A stretch of 64,000 nt of DNA from Ascarosepion bandense. Lineage: Eukaryota > Mollusca > Cephalopoda > Sepiida > Sepiidae. Both the position numbers and the translations under genes were made by a program. Within the stretch, counting starts at the first letter, position 1. Every line of letters begins with the position of its first letter. The notes under the pieces are model-generated. The model made no database searches, was not told the DNA's origin, and saw only the letters and a list, made by a program, of their open reading frames with translations. The stretch lies in the NCBI GenBank assembly GCA_037127315.1, contig JBBBDQ010000420.1:555001-619000 (forward strand), in the 5' to 3' direction. This document shows, piece after piece, positions 52,401 to 61,849 of the stretch.

Positions 52401-52600
52401 GACAGATCTGTTTCGCTGCATCACAGCTCATCAGTACGGCTAGACTCCGATCGTTTCCTAACCCAGGACTGAAACCCGACCGAATCGGCGTCAGTCAGCG
52501 ATTCTACTCCTAGGCCACGAGCGTCCGGTAGAAGAAGGCAAACTTTTTAGCGCGTATAAACACGCCCAATAGCTAGAGTGCTCTAATTCATGATTGAATG
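52401..52600 (-). mobile_element. SINE-B (copy B7)
   Basis: On the minus strand: GGCCTAGGAGTAGAATCGCT (A-box side), GGTCGGGTTTCAGTCCTGGG (B-box), AGCCGTACTGATGAGCTGTG, ATGCAGCGAAACAGATCTGT, then (TA)n at 52400. It is the best-preserved B copy in the middle region. Confidence 0.75.
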
Positions 52601-52602
52601 AT

Positions 52603-52648
52603 ATATTCCCTTGTCACACCAGAGAGATAAAACAGCTAATAAACCTCT

Positions 52649-52681
<33 letters not shown>
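52603..52681. repeat. 46 bp cassette plus (TA)n (first of five)
   Basis: TTCCCTTGTCACACCAGAGA, then AAAACAGCTAATAAACCTCT and (TA)n. Confidence 0.75.
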
Positions 52682-52685
<4 letters not shown>

Positions 52686-52689
52686 CCTT

Positions 52690-53640
52690 CAAGACATAAC
52701 ACATACAGATATATATAGTAAAATGAAAAACCCTAGAAAAAAGTAGAACTTGCAACTCACTTAATGACAACTGCCCTTTATGTCTAAGTGAAAAACTACA
52801 CATTCTACAGTACCCTAACAGCAACGATTTATTAAACCGTAGAGACGAATTAGCAGTAATATGCAAACATCGCAAATATTTCTCGCTAAAATTTAAGTAA
52901 ACAAAAAAACACCCCTACCAGAAACCCCCCAAAACACACAAAAAATACACACAACCAACACTATAAATAAACAGAAAAAGAAAACAAACCCTATACAATA
53001 CCAACAAAAAATAATGCTGTTGCAGCAGAATAGTAGATAAATAAATAATAAATATATTTTATATTTATAAAATATGTTTTATAAAGGATAGATTTTATAA
53101 AAGAAATATATTTCTTAGATATTAAAGAATATAATATATTATAAAATAGATTAAATATTATAGAATATTATAAAATATTTTGTTATGAAGGACATATTTT
53201 ATAAAAAATATATTTTATAAAAATAAAAAAACAAAAAAAACAAAAATATCACACACCCCAATACAAAGTAACATAAATTAAATTAAGAAGAAACCAACCC
53301 CAAAACAAAACAACGCCTACCAAACCCTAAACCAAATAACAACACGCAAGGCGCCAGCAGCCTCAGCCCTCAGAAGATTAAAAGATTAAGCTATCATGAA
53401 CTCAGCCACAAACAGACACTTAACCCTAAGACATTAAAAAGCTCAACAGAACTCAAAATATAGACCAACCCCTCTAACAAACCCCCCCCAAAAACAAAAC
53501 AAATCCAACACAAAAAACTGGTATTTCAACTAGATAATTCTCATTTCTAAAAAAACACCTGAGGATGAAGCCAACAACATAATGGGCTGGCTTCGGAAGA
53601 TGAAAATTTTTGTGTAGTGATACTATGAATTTATAAAAAC
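52690..53640 (+). pseudogene. PLE-type C-terminal Cys/His module and long 3' UTR (P6)
   Basis: In frame: NDNCPLCLSEKLHILQYPNS then DLLNRRDELAVICKHRKYFS and LKFK, stop at about 52900. It keeps CX2C, the central Asn-Arg-Glu and the CxH pair, as in 9486-9638. The A-rich 3' UTR (AAAACACACAAAAAATACAC, AAATATATTTTATAAA) ends CACCTGAGGATGAAGCCAAC and GAAGATGAAAATTTTTGTGT, then (TA)n. Only the last ~60 codons of the ORF remain. Confidence 0.55.
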
Positions 53641-53659
53641 GTTGTAACAACCATTACAG

Positions 53660-53661
<2 letters not shown>

Positions 53662-53696
<35 letters not shown>

Positions 53697-53802
53697 TCAT
53701 TGTCACGCCAGAGAGATAAAACAACTAATAAACCTCTCAAATATATATATATATATATATTCCCTTTTCACGCCAGAAAGATAAAACAGCTAATAAACCT
53801 CT

Positions 53803-53851
<49 letters not shown>

Positions 53852-53887
53852 CCTTGTCACGCCAGAGAAATAAAACTGCTAATAAAC

Positions 53888-53938
<51 letters not shown>
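53662..53938. repeat. Alternating (TA)n and 46 bp cassettes
   Basis: Cassettes at 53697, 53761 and 53850 (GTCACGCCAGAGAGATAAAA then CTAATAAACCTCTCA) alternate with TA runs at 53662-53691, 53742-53760, 53806-53849 and 53895-53938. Confidence 0.85.
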
Positions 53939-53939
<1 letters not shown>

Positions 53940-53950
<11 letters not shown>

Positions 53951-54239
53951 ATTGCTCTAAAAAGAAAAGACGTCATACTTATCCCAAAACCCGAGGAACA
54001 TTTCGGCCAACACTTTTTTCAAGGGCTTCGTTGGCAAAAATATGAAGAGGGCTGAACGAAGACAATATCAATAGGGGAATTACTCACAGTACTGGGAGAA
54101 AGTGGAATACGTTTAAAAATAAACTTTAATGAAAAATACATTAAAATGTGAGGGGGGTTGTAAATTTGATTCCACTAGAGTGATTAAAAAAAAAAATTAA
54201 AATGTGATTAAAAAAAAATTTAAAAATGTGATTAAAAAA
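53940..54239. other. Unassigned sequence with a short AAAATGTGATTAAA tandem
   Basis: GTGATTAAAAAAAA occurs three times at 54180-54240. CGAGGAACATTTCGGCCAAC at about 53990 may be another retroelement end. Confidence 0.4.
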
Positions 54240-54605
54240 AGTTTCACTCACAGACTCTCCAGTAACTGCAAGGAGCGAAGGAAATGCTCCTTCTGTCTGC
54301 ACAGGCTCGGTCGCTGGATATTCAGGCAAATAGCTTCTAAGACCCGTAGATGATATGTTGAGCGAGCGCTGGGCAAGACAGAAAACCAACTGCCCTCGTA
54401 CGAGGATGCACATGCAGTATTATCCAGCAAGTGTTGGCCGATAGCTGAATCCAGAACAGCTTGGGTTGTTCTTATAGTACTGATAGGGCTGCCAGAACGT
54501 ATATTCGAAGGGACATGTTGCGAGACCAGCGTCTCCAACCTAAGACTGGTTCGTCCTATGTATGCCGCATCACAACAGCATTTAAATTTATATACAACTG
54601 AACTT
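54240..54605 (-). pseudogene. Penelope-like element GIY-YIG endonuclease C-terminus (P7)
   Basis: The minus-strand frame from about 54585: CCCDAAYIGRTSLRLETLVS, QHVPSNIR, then SAIGQHLLDNTACASSYEGS, WFSVLPSARSTYHLRVLEAI, PSLCRQKEHFLRSLQLL and stop. AYIGRT is the second half of the GIY-YIG signature. The HLL..C...Y....F..L...RS..HL..LEA.......P.LC.QK spacing is the usual end of PLE proteins, whose nuclease nicks target DNA. About 115 codons without a stop, GC-richer than the surroundings. The RT part is absent. Confidence 0.7.
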
Positions 54606-54607
<2 letters not shown>

Positions 54608-54639
<32 letters not shown>

Positions 54640-54648
54640 TAATTCCCT

Positions 54649-54683
<35 letters not shown>

Positions 54684-54725
54684 CCTTGTCACGCCAGAGA
54701 GATAAAACAGCTAATAAGCCTCTCA
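54608..54725. repeat. (TA)n arrays with the fifth 46 bp cassette
   Basis: TA runs at 54608-54641 and 54652-54680, then TTCCCTTGTCACGCCAGAGA, AAAACAGCTAATAAGCCTCT at 54681-54725. Confidence 0.8.
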
Positions 54726-55069
54726 GGGGTACACTCGTGCTTCTGTATTCATAAAGACGGTCGAAAGTATTTGAATAAAAACAAAAGAAAGTATTTAATT
54801 ATAATTATTAAAATATATCGTCTTGTGATTTTATATTTATTTATACTTATTTTTGTCGATTAAAAATTTGAAAGATCATTTGAAATGTTCATCTAGTGTA
54901 ATATTTTATTAATTTTATTGCCGCTAAAAATGATTAAATGATTTAAAACAATATCTTCTGATATCATTATTATTAATTTTATTTTTAATTAGAACTGTGA
55001 AGAACTATTATTATGTGCTTTCCTTTAGTGTGATGTTATTTACTTTAAAATAATTTGTGATAATTGCGT

Positions 55070-55124
<55 letters not shown>

Positions 55125-55329
55125 CTAAATAATATGTTCTTATGATACAATTATAAAAAAATTTCGCTTTTCAGCTCGTTTTTAATAAAATTTGGTTATT
55201 TGAAGAATTTTTTTCTTGTGGGATTCAAAGACCGCAGATGTAACTGTTTTTTGCTGTTTATATTTGGGCAGGTAAAGTAGTTATAGGGGAGGTTCTTCCC
55301 CAGACATCTGGGTCTGACATGAGTAATCA
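54726..55329. other. Unassigned AT-rich stretch with (TA)n at 55071-55120
   Basis: AT-rich DNA with a ~50 bp TA array; nothing else recognised. Confidence 0.4.
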
Positions 55330-55410
55330 AGCAAATTTGTGGAGAAATATGATTGACCACGTCCTGAATGGATACGATTACATTAAAGAAGAGGAAGAAG
55401 AATTTTTATT
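55330..55410 (+). pseudogene. RTE-type LINE 3' tip with GAA-rich tail (R6)
   Basis: LWRNMIDHVLNGYD is the degraded 'LWKAMIAHVLRGHDT' end. It is followed by AAAGAAGAGGAAGAAGAA, as in R7 where the ORF runs into (AAG)n. Confidence 0.5.
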
Positions 55411-55799
55411 CTGCTTTTTACCTCTAGAAACTAGAAAGTCGTAGCTGCAACAACTGCCATTGTCTAACCAGAATCACATAGACAAATGGATCCCCTAAGA
55501 GGAAAAAAGAATTAACAGTAATGAAAGAAATGCTGGAAAAGTTTCAAACAAGTTACACATCTCGTAACATTTAGGCGAGTCATAAAAATGTCTTGTTAAG
55601 AAGCTGACTATATTTTCCTTAAAAAAAATAAAAATAAAGAATAAGGTTGTTGGATTGTCCGATGCAGAAAACGACACAGAAAGAGAAAAGAAAAGAGTGT
55701 TGGTCATTTTCTTTTTTTGTTTTTTGTTTTTGTTTTGCATACTTTTTATTTTAAATGTTGAATCGTTCACATTGTAACTGAATTTTCAAGTGTCAGTCT

Positions 55800-57100
55800 G
55801 AAAGAATTAAATGTAACAAGCAAAAAGAAAGAAAACTGATCCCACTGATTAGAGAAAAGTAAATAGTAAAATAAAATTTGTTGTATAGAGAAAAGGGAGA
55901 AACAGTTGCAGGGTAAGAAGCGAAAGAAATAAGGAGTTCTATGGGAAGAGAAGAAAGAAGGGCAAAAATAGAAAAATGATATGCGTAATAAAAGAAACAA
56001 AAATAATAACAGAAGAATAGAAAAAAGAAAAGAGATAAAGAAAAAATTGGAATTTTTGTTGTAGTATAGGGAGAAATTAAAGAATAAATTATGAATGGTG
56101 GAAGCATCCAAGAAAGAAAAAAGGCCGTGAAGAAGAAAATTAGAGAAAAGTATTGTATTACAGATTGAAAGAAAGAAACAAGGAATGTAATAAAAAATAA
56201 ACAAGGAAGAAGGAAAACGGGTAAAAATTAAGAGAGGATAAAAAGAGTAGAATGAATGCACGGAGACGAGGAGGGAAGGGAAAAAAAAGAGATTCAAGAA
56301 ACGGGGAAAGGCTGGTAAAGAGATGAATGAATAATTGGAGTGAGTTAGGGTAAGTGACCGTTGAATGAAAAATAAAAGACGATGATGAGAAGAAACTGAA
56401 GGATACAAAAAGAGAGGAGATGGAAGAAGAAAAGATGGAATTTGAGAAGGTAAGAAGCAATGAAAGAAAAGGGGAAAAGAAGAGAAGTAGGAAATTAGGA
56501 AAAAGAGATGGAGTATATGAAGAAGAAGGAAAAGAAGAAAGCAAAGAAGCAGAAGGAAAAAGAGAAGAAGAAAAAGAAGATGGGGAAGAAGAAAAAGAAT
56601 TAGAAAAAGAAAGAAAGAAAGAAAAGGAAGAAGAAAAAGAGAAGTAGAAATTTAGAGAAGAAGAAGAAAGGTAGAAAGTAAGAGAAGAAGAAGAAGAAGA
56701 AGAAGAAGAAGGAAGAGGAGAAGGAGAAGAAGATGAAAAAGCAGAAGAAAAATGAGGAAAGGAAGAAGAAAAAGAGAAGAACAAGGAAACGAAGAAAATA
56801 GAAAGAAGGAGAAGAAGATGAGAAAAAGGAAGAGAAGAAGAAGAAAAAGGACAAGAAGAAGATAAAAAAGAAGAATATGAAATAAGAGAAGAAAAAGAAG
56901 AAAAGCAGATGGTGACGATAGAAAACAAAAAAAGAATGAAAAAGAAAAACGCAAGAAGCAGAAAAGAAAAGAAAAAAAGAAAAGAAAAACATAAAAGAGA
57001 AGAAAACTGACAAAATGAGAAAAGAAGAAGAGAAAAAGAAAAAATGAATAAAAAAAGTAGAAGATGAAACCAGATTCAAAAGTGAAGGAAAGAAAGAAAA
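55800..57100. repeat. Purine-rich tract of about 1.3 kb
   Basis: The plus strand is overwhelmingly A and G, with GAAGAA and AAGAGGAG motifs and AAGAAGAAGAAG at 56690-56710. Long Ser/Phe/Leu frames on the minus strand (55767-56408, 56158-56928, 56600-57079) and a Glu/Lys frame on plus (56420-56647) are by-products of composition. Confidence 0.8.
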
Positions 57101-57419
57101 AAAGGCGTCGGTTAATAATTTGGATTTCGACAGTGATGAAAAAGAAGACGAAAATATTTATGAAGAGAAACGTATTATGAAAGTATTTTCATAAAACAAA
57201 GAACTGTCAAGAAGGAAAAAAAACCCCACAAAAATGTAAAAAATTCAGTCAAATTCAAGGAAATGGAGAACAAGTGTTTTTTCTCGGCGCAATATACCAG
57301 TGTAGATTTAACTAAATGACAAAGACAATTAACTGATAAGGATTTAAAAAGACAGTGGCAGACGTTGACTCCTGCCTTTTAATTTTTCACTCTTGTTTTT
57401 ATGAGTAGACGAAGTGTTG

Positions 57420-57545
57420 TCACCTGGAGTGTTGATTGATAACAGACTCTCTTTGAGGAACATTGAATGCGTCCAAGATGTTGAGCAGAGAATTCACAAA
57501 ACAAAAACTAAGCCTTTTTGGATTGTAGAAAAACTCCCGAAGTAG
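57420..57545 (+). pseudogene. Possible LINE RT fragment
   Basis: About 40 codons: GVLIDNRLSLRNIECVQDVE then QRIHKTKTKPFWIVEKLP and stop. 'LGV.ID..LS....I' is the usual block after the RT palm in jockey/CR1-type LINEs. Too short for certainty. Confidence 0.3.
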
Positions 57546-58082
57546 TCATTTGAGATTAATAACCACACGCAATTATTTAGTTTTATCTTCGTTTGGCGAT
57601 ATTAGTTTCAGGGAATTTAAAACACGCACATATGTACTTATGTATGTATGTATATTTGTTCAATTTGTAAGCTTTTTTGTTGTTGTACAGATACACTAAT
57701 GCTTTTCTTTGCAAAAGAATACGAAAACATGACAAAAGAGCGTGGAAGTTGGCCTCAACGAGTTCCAGATATTTTACAAGTAACAAGTTCTGTTTATAAG
57801 TGGAGACACTAGTACAAACGTCTATCAGTGAGCTGGTGGGTGTGACGGTTTGAAGAAACTGACACCACGACTCAAAACCATATAATTTGAAGTGCCAAAA
57901 AATTAGAGAGCTACCTAAAAATGTAAAACATATCCCGTCAATTGAATAACGGCATTTACGAGACGGAGCATGTGTTTTTCGGAATCCTTGAAAGGGGTGT
58001 AAAAGATATCTTCTCAGCGGACTTATTCAATCTATAAAGCGAAGCGATTTTGAGTGAATCAGAAGCTGTTTTTTTTAATCGC
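57546..58082. other. Unassigned stretch
   Basis: Nothing recognised except GTATGTATGTAT near 57640. Confidence 0.3.
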
Positions 58083-58560
58083 TTCACCCCCAAGCAAGGC
58101 GGTACCGCCACTGATGCACAGTTGAACTACCTAAGAGTAAAAGTTTAAGCAGGAGGAGAGTGAAAAGAAACACGAACTATTTACCTGGGGTGTCAGAGAA
58201 TGAGCAAGAGAAGGATAAAAACATGTGTGATGACAGTGGCGAAGGTAGAGTAAGAAAGAAAAAGAACAAGATATACAGGGTGATGTAGAAAGAACTGGAG
58301 TCGAGTGGATAAGAGATGAGAATTGACATTGCATTTAAATTCATGGAGGCTGTGACCGTCAAGAAAGTAAGTATAGGGAAGGGAGTTCCCCAAGCGGAAA
58401 GTGCGAGAAAAGAAGCTGAGGAGTAGAATTGTCGGCTGAATTTGGTTGATCTAACTGTAAATGAGTGAGGCCTTGTTGCCAGTCTGGTTGCACGAGTTAA
58501 TTTTTGTGGAGGGGAAACCCTGAAAAATTCTAAGAAGAGAGTATTCATTTTGTTTCAGTT
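58083..58560 (-). mobile_element. Jockey/CR1-like LINE 3' end (L6)
   Basis: Plus left end TTTTTTTTAATCGCTTCACC, CCCAAGCAAGGCGGTACCGC, CACTGATGCACAG is the shared tail in reverse. The minus ORF remnant reads PPQKLTRATRLATRPHSFTV then (frameshift) LRAWGTPFP-like and MNLNAMSI, i.e. the LATRSHP and NLNA blocks. 5'-truncated at about 58560. Confidence 0.7.
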
Positions 58561-58588
58561 AATTTGCACAAGGGTGTATCTCTGTTAA

Positions 58589-58590
<2 letters not shown>

Positions 58591-58650
<60 letters not shown>
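58591..58650. repeat. (TATC)n microsatellite
   Basis: Fifteen perfect TATC units. Confidence 0.95.
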
Positions 58651-58744
58651 AGTCATTTAATTCAATTAATTTGAACAAGGGTGTATCTGCTTGCTTAACT
58701 TTTCGCTTTTTAATATGTAAATGAGGTATTTTGGTTGCTTTCCT

Positions 58745-58921
58745 GTTTTAGCCAGCCCACCTTCAATCATTTTCTCACCGAAGTGACCTGCGTTTTTGTA
58801 TCTTTTCTAAAAGTAGTTTCATTGCTCCTGCTCTGACGAACTTCCTTCCCTGTTTCTTAGACCAGATCTATTTACATGTATTAATAAACATGTCCCGCCC
58901 TGCTACCGTCGAAAAATTAAA
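58745..58921 (+). pseudogene. LINE C-terminal segment, 5' side of a SINE insertion (L7a)
   Basis: Diverged copy of the 'RVASLCLF....CSDELP' region: CAATCATTTTCTCACCGAAG, TTGCTCCTGCTCTGACGAAC. It stops at GTCGAAAAATTAAA where the oligo-T of a minus-strand SINE-C begins. Confidence 0.55.
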
Positions 58922-59203
58922 TTTTTTTTTTTTTTTTTAATCATATCACCCCAAGCAAGGCGATAACGCCACTGATGCGCAGGGGGCTACGTAAGGGTAA
59001 AAAGAATGGAAAAGAGAAAGCCGGAAACCGCATCCTAAACAGGAAACAAGGGATGAGCCTCTTCACCTGTTCAATAGATGTGGGTGGAGTGTGAACCGGG
59101 CGATACATAGATCTATCTACTCCAATTGGAAAAAAAAATAAAAGAGTGAAAAGACTTGAAAAGGGAAAACCGGAAACCGCATCCTAAACAGGAAATAAGG
59201 GAT
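58922..59203 (-). mobile_element. SINE-C inserted in a LINE (copy C5)
   Basis: Minus strand: two head units (GGATGAGCCTCTTCACCTGT, GTGAACCGGGCGATACATAG; second beginning near 59160) and the full tail in reverse (CACCCCAAGCAAGGCGATAA, CGCCACTGATGCGCAGGGGG, CTACGTAAGGG). It ends in T17 on plus, i.e. a poly(A) tail. Confidence 0.75.
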
Positions 59204-59390
59204 GAGCCTCGCACTTTCCGTTTGTGGAACTCCCTTCCTTTTGCTTACTTCCCCGATAGCTAGAATCTCCAAAAGTGTAAATGCAACGTCAACTGCCATC
59301 TTCTCTATCCCTGTTTCTCATCCTTCTTTTATCCCCTGTAATTGTTTTTTTCAGTGTAACCCCCTGCACACCAGTGGCGGGGCAATTCGG
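59204..59390 (+). pseudogene. LINE C-terminal segment, 3' side of the SINE insertion (L7b)
   Basis: GCACTTTCCGTTTGTGGAAC and CTCCCTTCCTTTTGC are the 'RTFRLWNSLPF' block. ATCTCCAAAAGTGTAAATGC is 'NLQKCKCN'. The 3' UTR tail GTAACCCCCTGCACACCAGT, GGCGGGG breaks off early. Confidence 0.6.
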
Positions 59391-59704
59391 CATCATTTCT
59401 TTCTGGTTAGATTCACAAAACCAGTTTCTTCAAATATTTTATTGCTAATCAATATTTTTCTTGCTTACCGATCTATTAATTTATTTTTTGTAACTTCCTT
59501 TAAGTCTTTCTTCTTATTAGGCCTTTCGGAAACAGTGCCCGATGTTTAATACAACTAACCTGTTCTGTTCTAATATATTATTATAATAGTTGCCCACACA
59601 TATATTATTCATTCTAAATGACTAATATCTAATATGCCTTTTTACTTATTAGGTTGTTTGGAAAATAATGTCCGATTTCACAGAAACCTTTTTATTGTGA
59701 TCTT
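59391..59704. other. Unassigned stretch
   Basis: No recognised feature. A plus-strand frame continues from the LINE to 59549 without a domain. ATATTATTATAATAG-like repeats with GTTTGG-AAAATA motifs recur about every 180 bp (59640, 59820). Confidence 0.3.
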
Positions 59705-59754
59705 TCCAGACATGATCGCTCAAGCGTGTAACACGTATGGCACTTAACTGACTG
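59705..59754 (+). mobile_element. SINE-A 3' end scrap (A11)
   Basis: CCAGACATGATCGCTCAAGC and GTATGGCACTTAACTGACTG are the last 50 bp of SINE-A as in copy A2. Confidence 0.6.
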
Positions 59755-59879
59755 AATATATTATCATAGTGCTTACACAAAAATATATTACTTATTCTTA
59801 TTGACTAATATGTCTTTTTTCTTTTCAGTTTGTTCAGAAAATACTATAAGATTTTAGAATATACTTTTATATTGTGTTC

Positions 59880-60130
59880 TATTGAGCATCAGAAAGAGAC
59901 AATTGAAGTTCCTGGGACATGCAATGAGGATGGAGGGCATGGGAAACTTGATACTAACAGTCCAGATACAGACAAAAGAGAGGGGAAAAGCAGCGGATAA
60001 TATATTTGAAGGGCCTGAGCAGGTGAATGACGCAACGGGGTTGTGAGATGTTACAGGAGAAAACGTGCTAAAAGCCACCAAGGATAGGCAGACGTGGAAG
60101 GCCATGATTGCCCACGGACATGACACATAG
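59880..60130 (+). pseudogene. RTE-type LINE C-terminus to its end (R7)
   Basis: Frame: RKRQLKFLGHAMRMEGMGNL, ILTVQIQTKERGKAADNIFE, EQVNDATG, then after a stop ENVLKATKDRQTWKAMIAHG, HDT and stop. It runs directly into (AAG)n at 60129. Confidence 0.75.
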
Positions 60131-60186
60131 AAGAAGAAGAAGAAGAAGAAGAAGAAGAAGAAGAAGAAGAAGAAGAAGAAGAAGAA
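60129..60186. repeat. (AAG)n microsatellite, tail of RTE copy R7
   Basis: About 19 AAG units begin at the RTE stop codon TAG. Confidence 0.9.
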
Positions 60187-60296
60187 TATATTATGATAAT
60201 ACTTGCACAAAAATATATTACTCATTCTTCATTAGTAAAGCTTCGTTTTTCTTAATTTTATAACAATCTTTTCCAGAATTTAACTTAAAATCGCCC

Positions 60297-60480
60297 TATC
60301 GCCCGGTTCACACTACACCCACGTCTTTTGAACAGGTGAAGAGGCTCATCCCTTGTTTCCTGTTTAGGATGTGGTTCCCTGCTTTCTTTTTTCCAATTAT
60401 TTTACTCTTAAGTAGCCCCATGCGCATCAGTGGCGTCACCGCCTTGCTTGGGGGTGATAGGATTAAAAAAAAACAAAAAA
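60297..60480 (+). mobile_element. SINE-C (copy C6), single head unit
   Basis: ATCGCCCGGTTCACACTACA, CCCACGTC, GAACAGGTGAAGAGGCTCAT, CTTAAGTAGCCCCATGCGCA, TCAGTGGCGTCACCGCCTTG, CTTGGGGGTGATAGGATT, A9. The 5' part before CGCCC is missing. Confidence 0.75.
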
Positions 60481-60494
60481 ACAAAATATTATAT

Positions 60495-60735
60495 ACCCGT
60501 AAAAGATGTATTTAATTTTTTGCAAGATTTCAAGCTTGGTTACAATGTTTCTCAAACTGCCGCCAACATTAACCGAGCTTGGGTGGATGGATCCACTTAT
60601 GATACGGCGCTGATTTCTGGGTTCCTCAGTGGAGATACGAGTCTTGAAAATCCAGTGGACAGAAGACAGCCATCAGCAGTTGGCAAACAACATCAAAATA
60701 CATTTGTAGTGAACAAAACAAGATCTAGATTTAAA
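60495..60735 (+). pseudogene. Mariner-type transposase helix-turn-helix fragment
   Basis: Frame: VFNFLQDFKLGYNVSQTAAN, INRAWVDGSTYDTALISGFL, SGDTSLENPVDRRQPSAV. This follows the mariner N-terminal DNA-binding pattern 'LL..FK.G..A.EAA..I...FGEG...ERT...WF.KFRSGD.SLED.PRSGRPS.V'. The Trp of WF and the RSG are changed (ISGFLSGDTSLENP), and the DDD catalytic part is absent. It follows the A-tail of SINE-C. Confidence 0.65.
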
Positions 60736-61849
60736 ATTAAAATGCTAAAAACTGACACTGAATTTACAAACTTTGCTTGGCACACACGCAAAAGCGAATC
60801 CAAAACAATACTCGTGAAATTTCACACCTCGACGCGAAATGTTTTTCGGCCAATAGAAAACTAGGAAACATTTAAAAACAAAATTCAAATAATCTTCAAT
60901 TATCAAAATCAATTTCTTTTTACGGATCCTTTTTGCGAGCCAACGTGAAATTTGTTCGTCGTCCAATGAAAAGGCCAGAATCACATCCGGGAGTGAATTC
61001 CCAAATGACCTTTTCGAGCCCTACAATCAAAATAAAAGTCTCTGTCGCCAGAAAGGAGACGACGAGCGTAATTAACACGTCCCTTGACAAACGTCAAGCG
61101 ATCATTATTATTACCTGTTTCTTTCTCTTTCACCTCCTTCCTCTTAGTCGTTCACCCGTCTTTCTTTTTTTATACTTGATAACTGATTGAAACCCTTTAA
61201 TATCAACGATAACGCTCATACATACGTTCCTGCTTACGTACATAAACTCATTCTTAAAAGGACTACTACGAACTTTTGATACCCTTAACTCCTTACTACT
61301 GTTTCTTATGAATGTTTAACTTACCAAATTCATGTTAGTCTTTTCTATTAATAAATTTCTATTCAAACATACGAAAGGTATAATTTTTATTCTTCCAAAA
61401 ATCTACCTGCTGATAACTATAACCTTCTGATGATTCTGAAAGAACCTTAAATTATGGGGATTTTCGGATATGTTGTGAATTGGCCTTGTGCTAGAAATGG
61501 TTGACCGTCCCTACAGCTACAGTGGTGGTCCATCCTGCCACACATTAATCCAAAAACCCAAATGTAGAACCGAAAATTGTGCATTGTTTTCCGAACAACC
61601 TTGTCAACGTTTTCAAATTGTTTTTTCTTGTTTCATTACCATTGTTCAACTTTTCCTCAATTCTCAACGCTGTATATCTCCCACTCATTAACTTTAATAT
61701 AATAGGTTGTTTCTCTCTTGAGGTCTTATTTTTCTTACTGCCTATAGCAATGTTAAGCATCAACGTAATTTGTCTATAATCCTCAACGGAATAGTTTTAC
61801 ACACAGTGCATGCCTCTTGAGACAAAAAAGTTCATTATTTTTTATGATC
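60736..61849. other. Unassigned stretch
   Basis: Contains a diverged direct repeat ACGCGAAATGTTTTTCGGCC / AACGTGAAATTTGTTCGTCG (60833, 60943), each followed by CCAATAGAAAA or CCAATGAAAA. No gene recognised; several short frames lack domains. Confidence 0.35.

Noticed and set aside
55767..57079. Minus-strand frames of 213, 256 and 159 codons
   Set aside because: They read the complement of a purine tract, where stop codons are rare. Overlapping frames are equally open.
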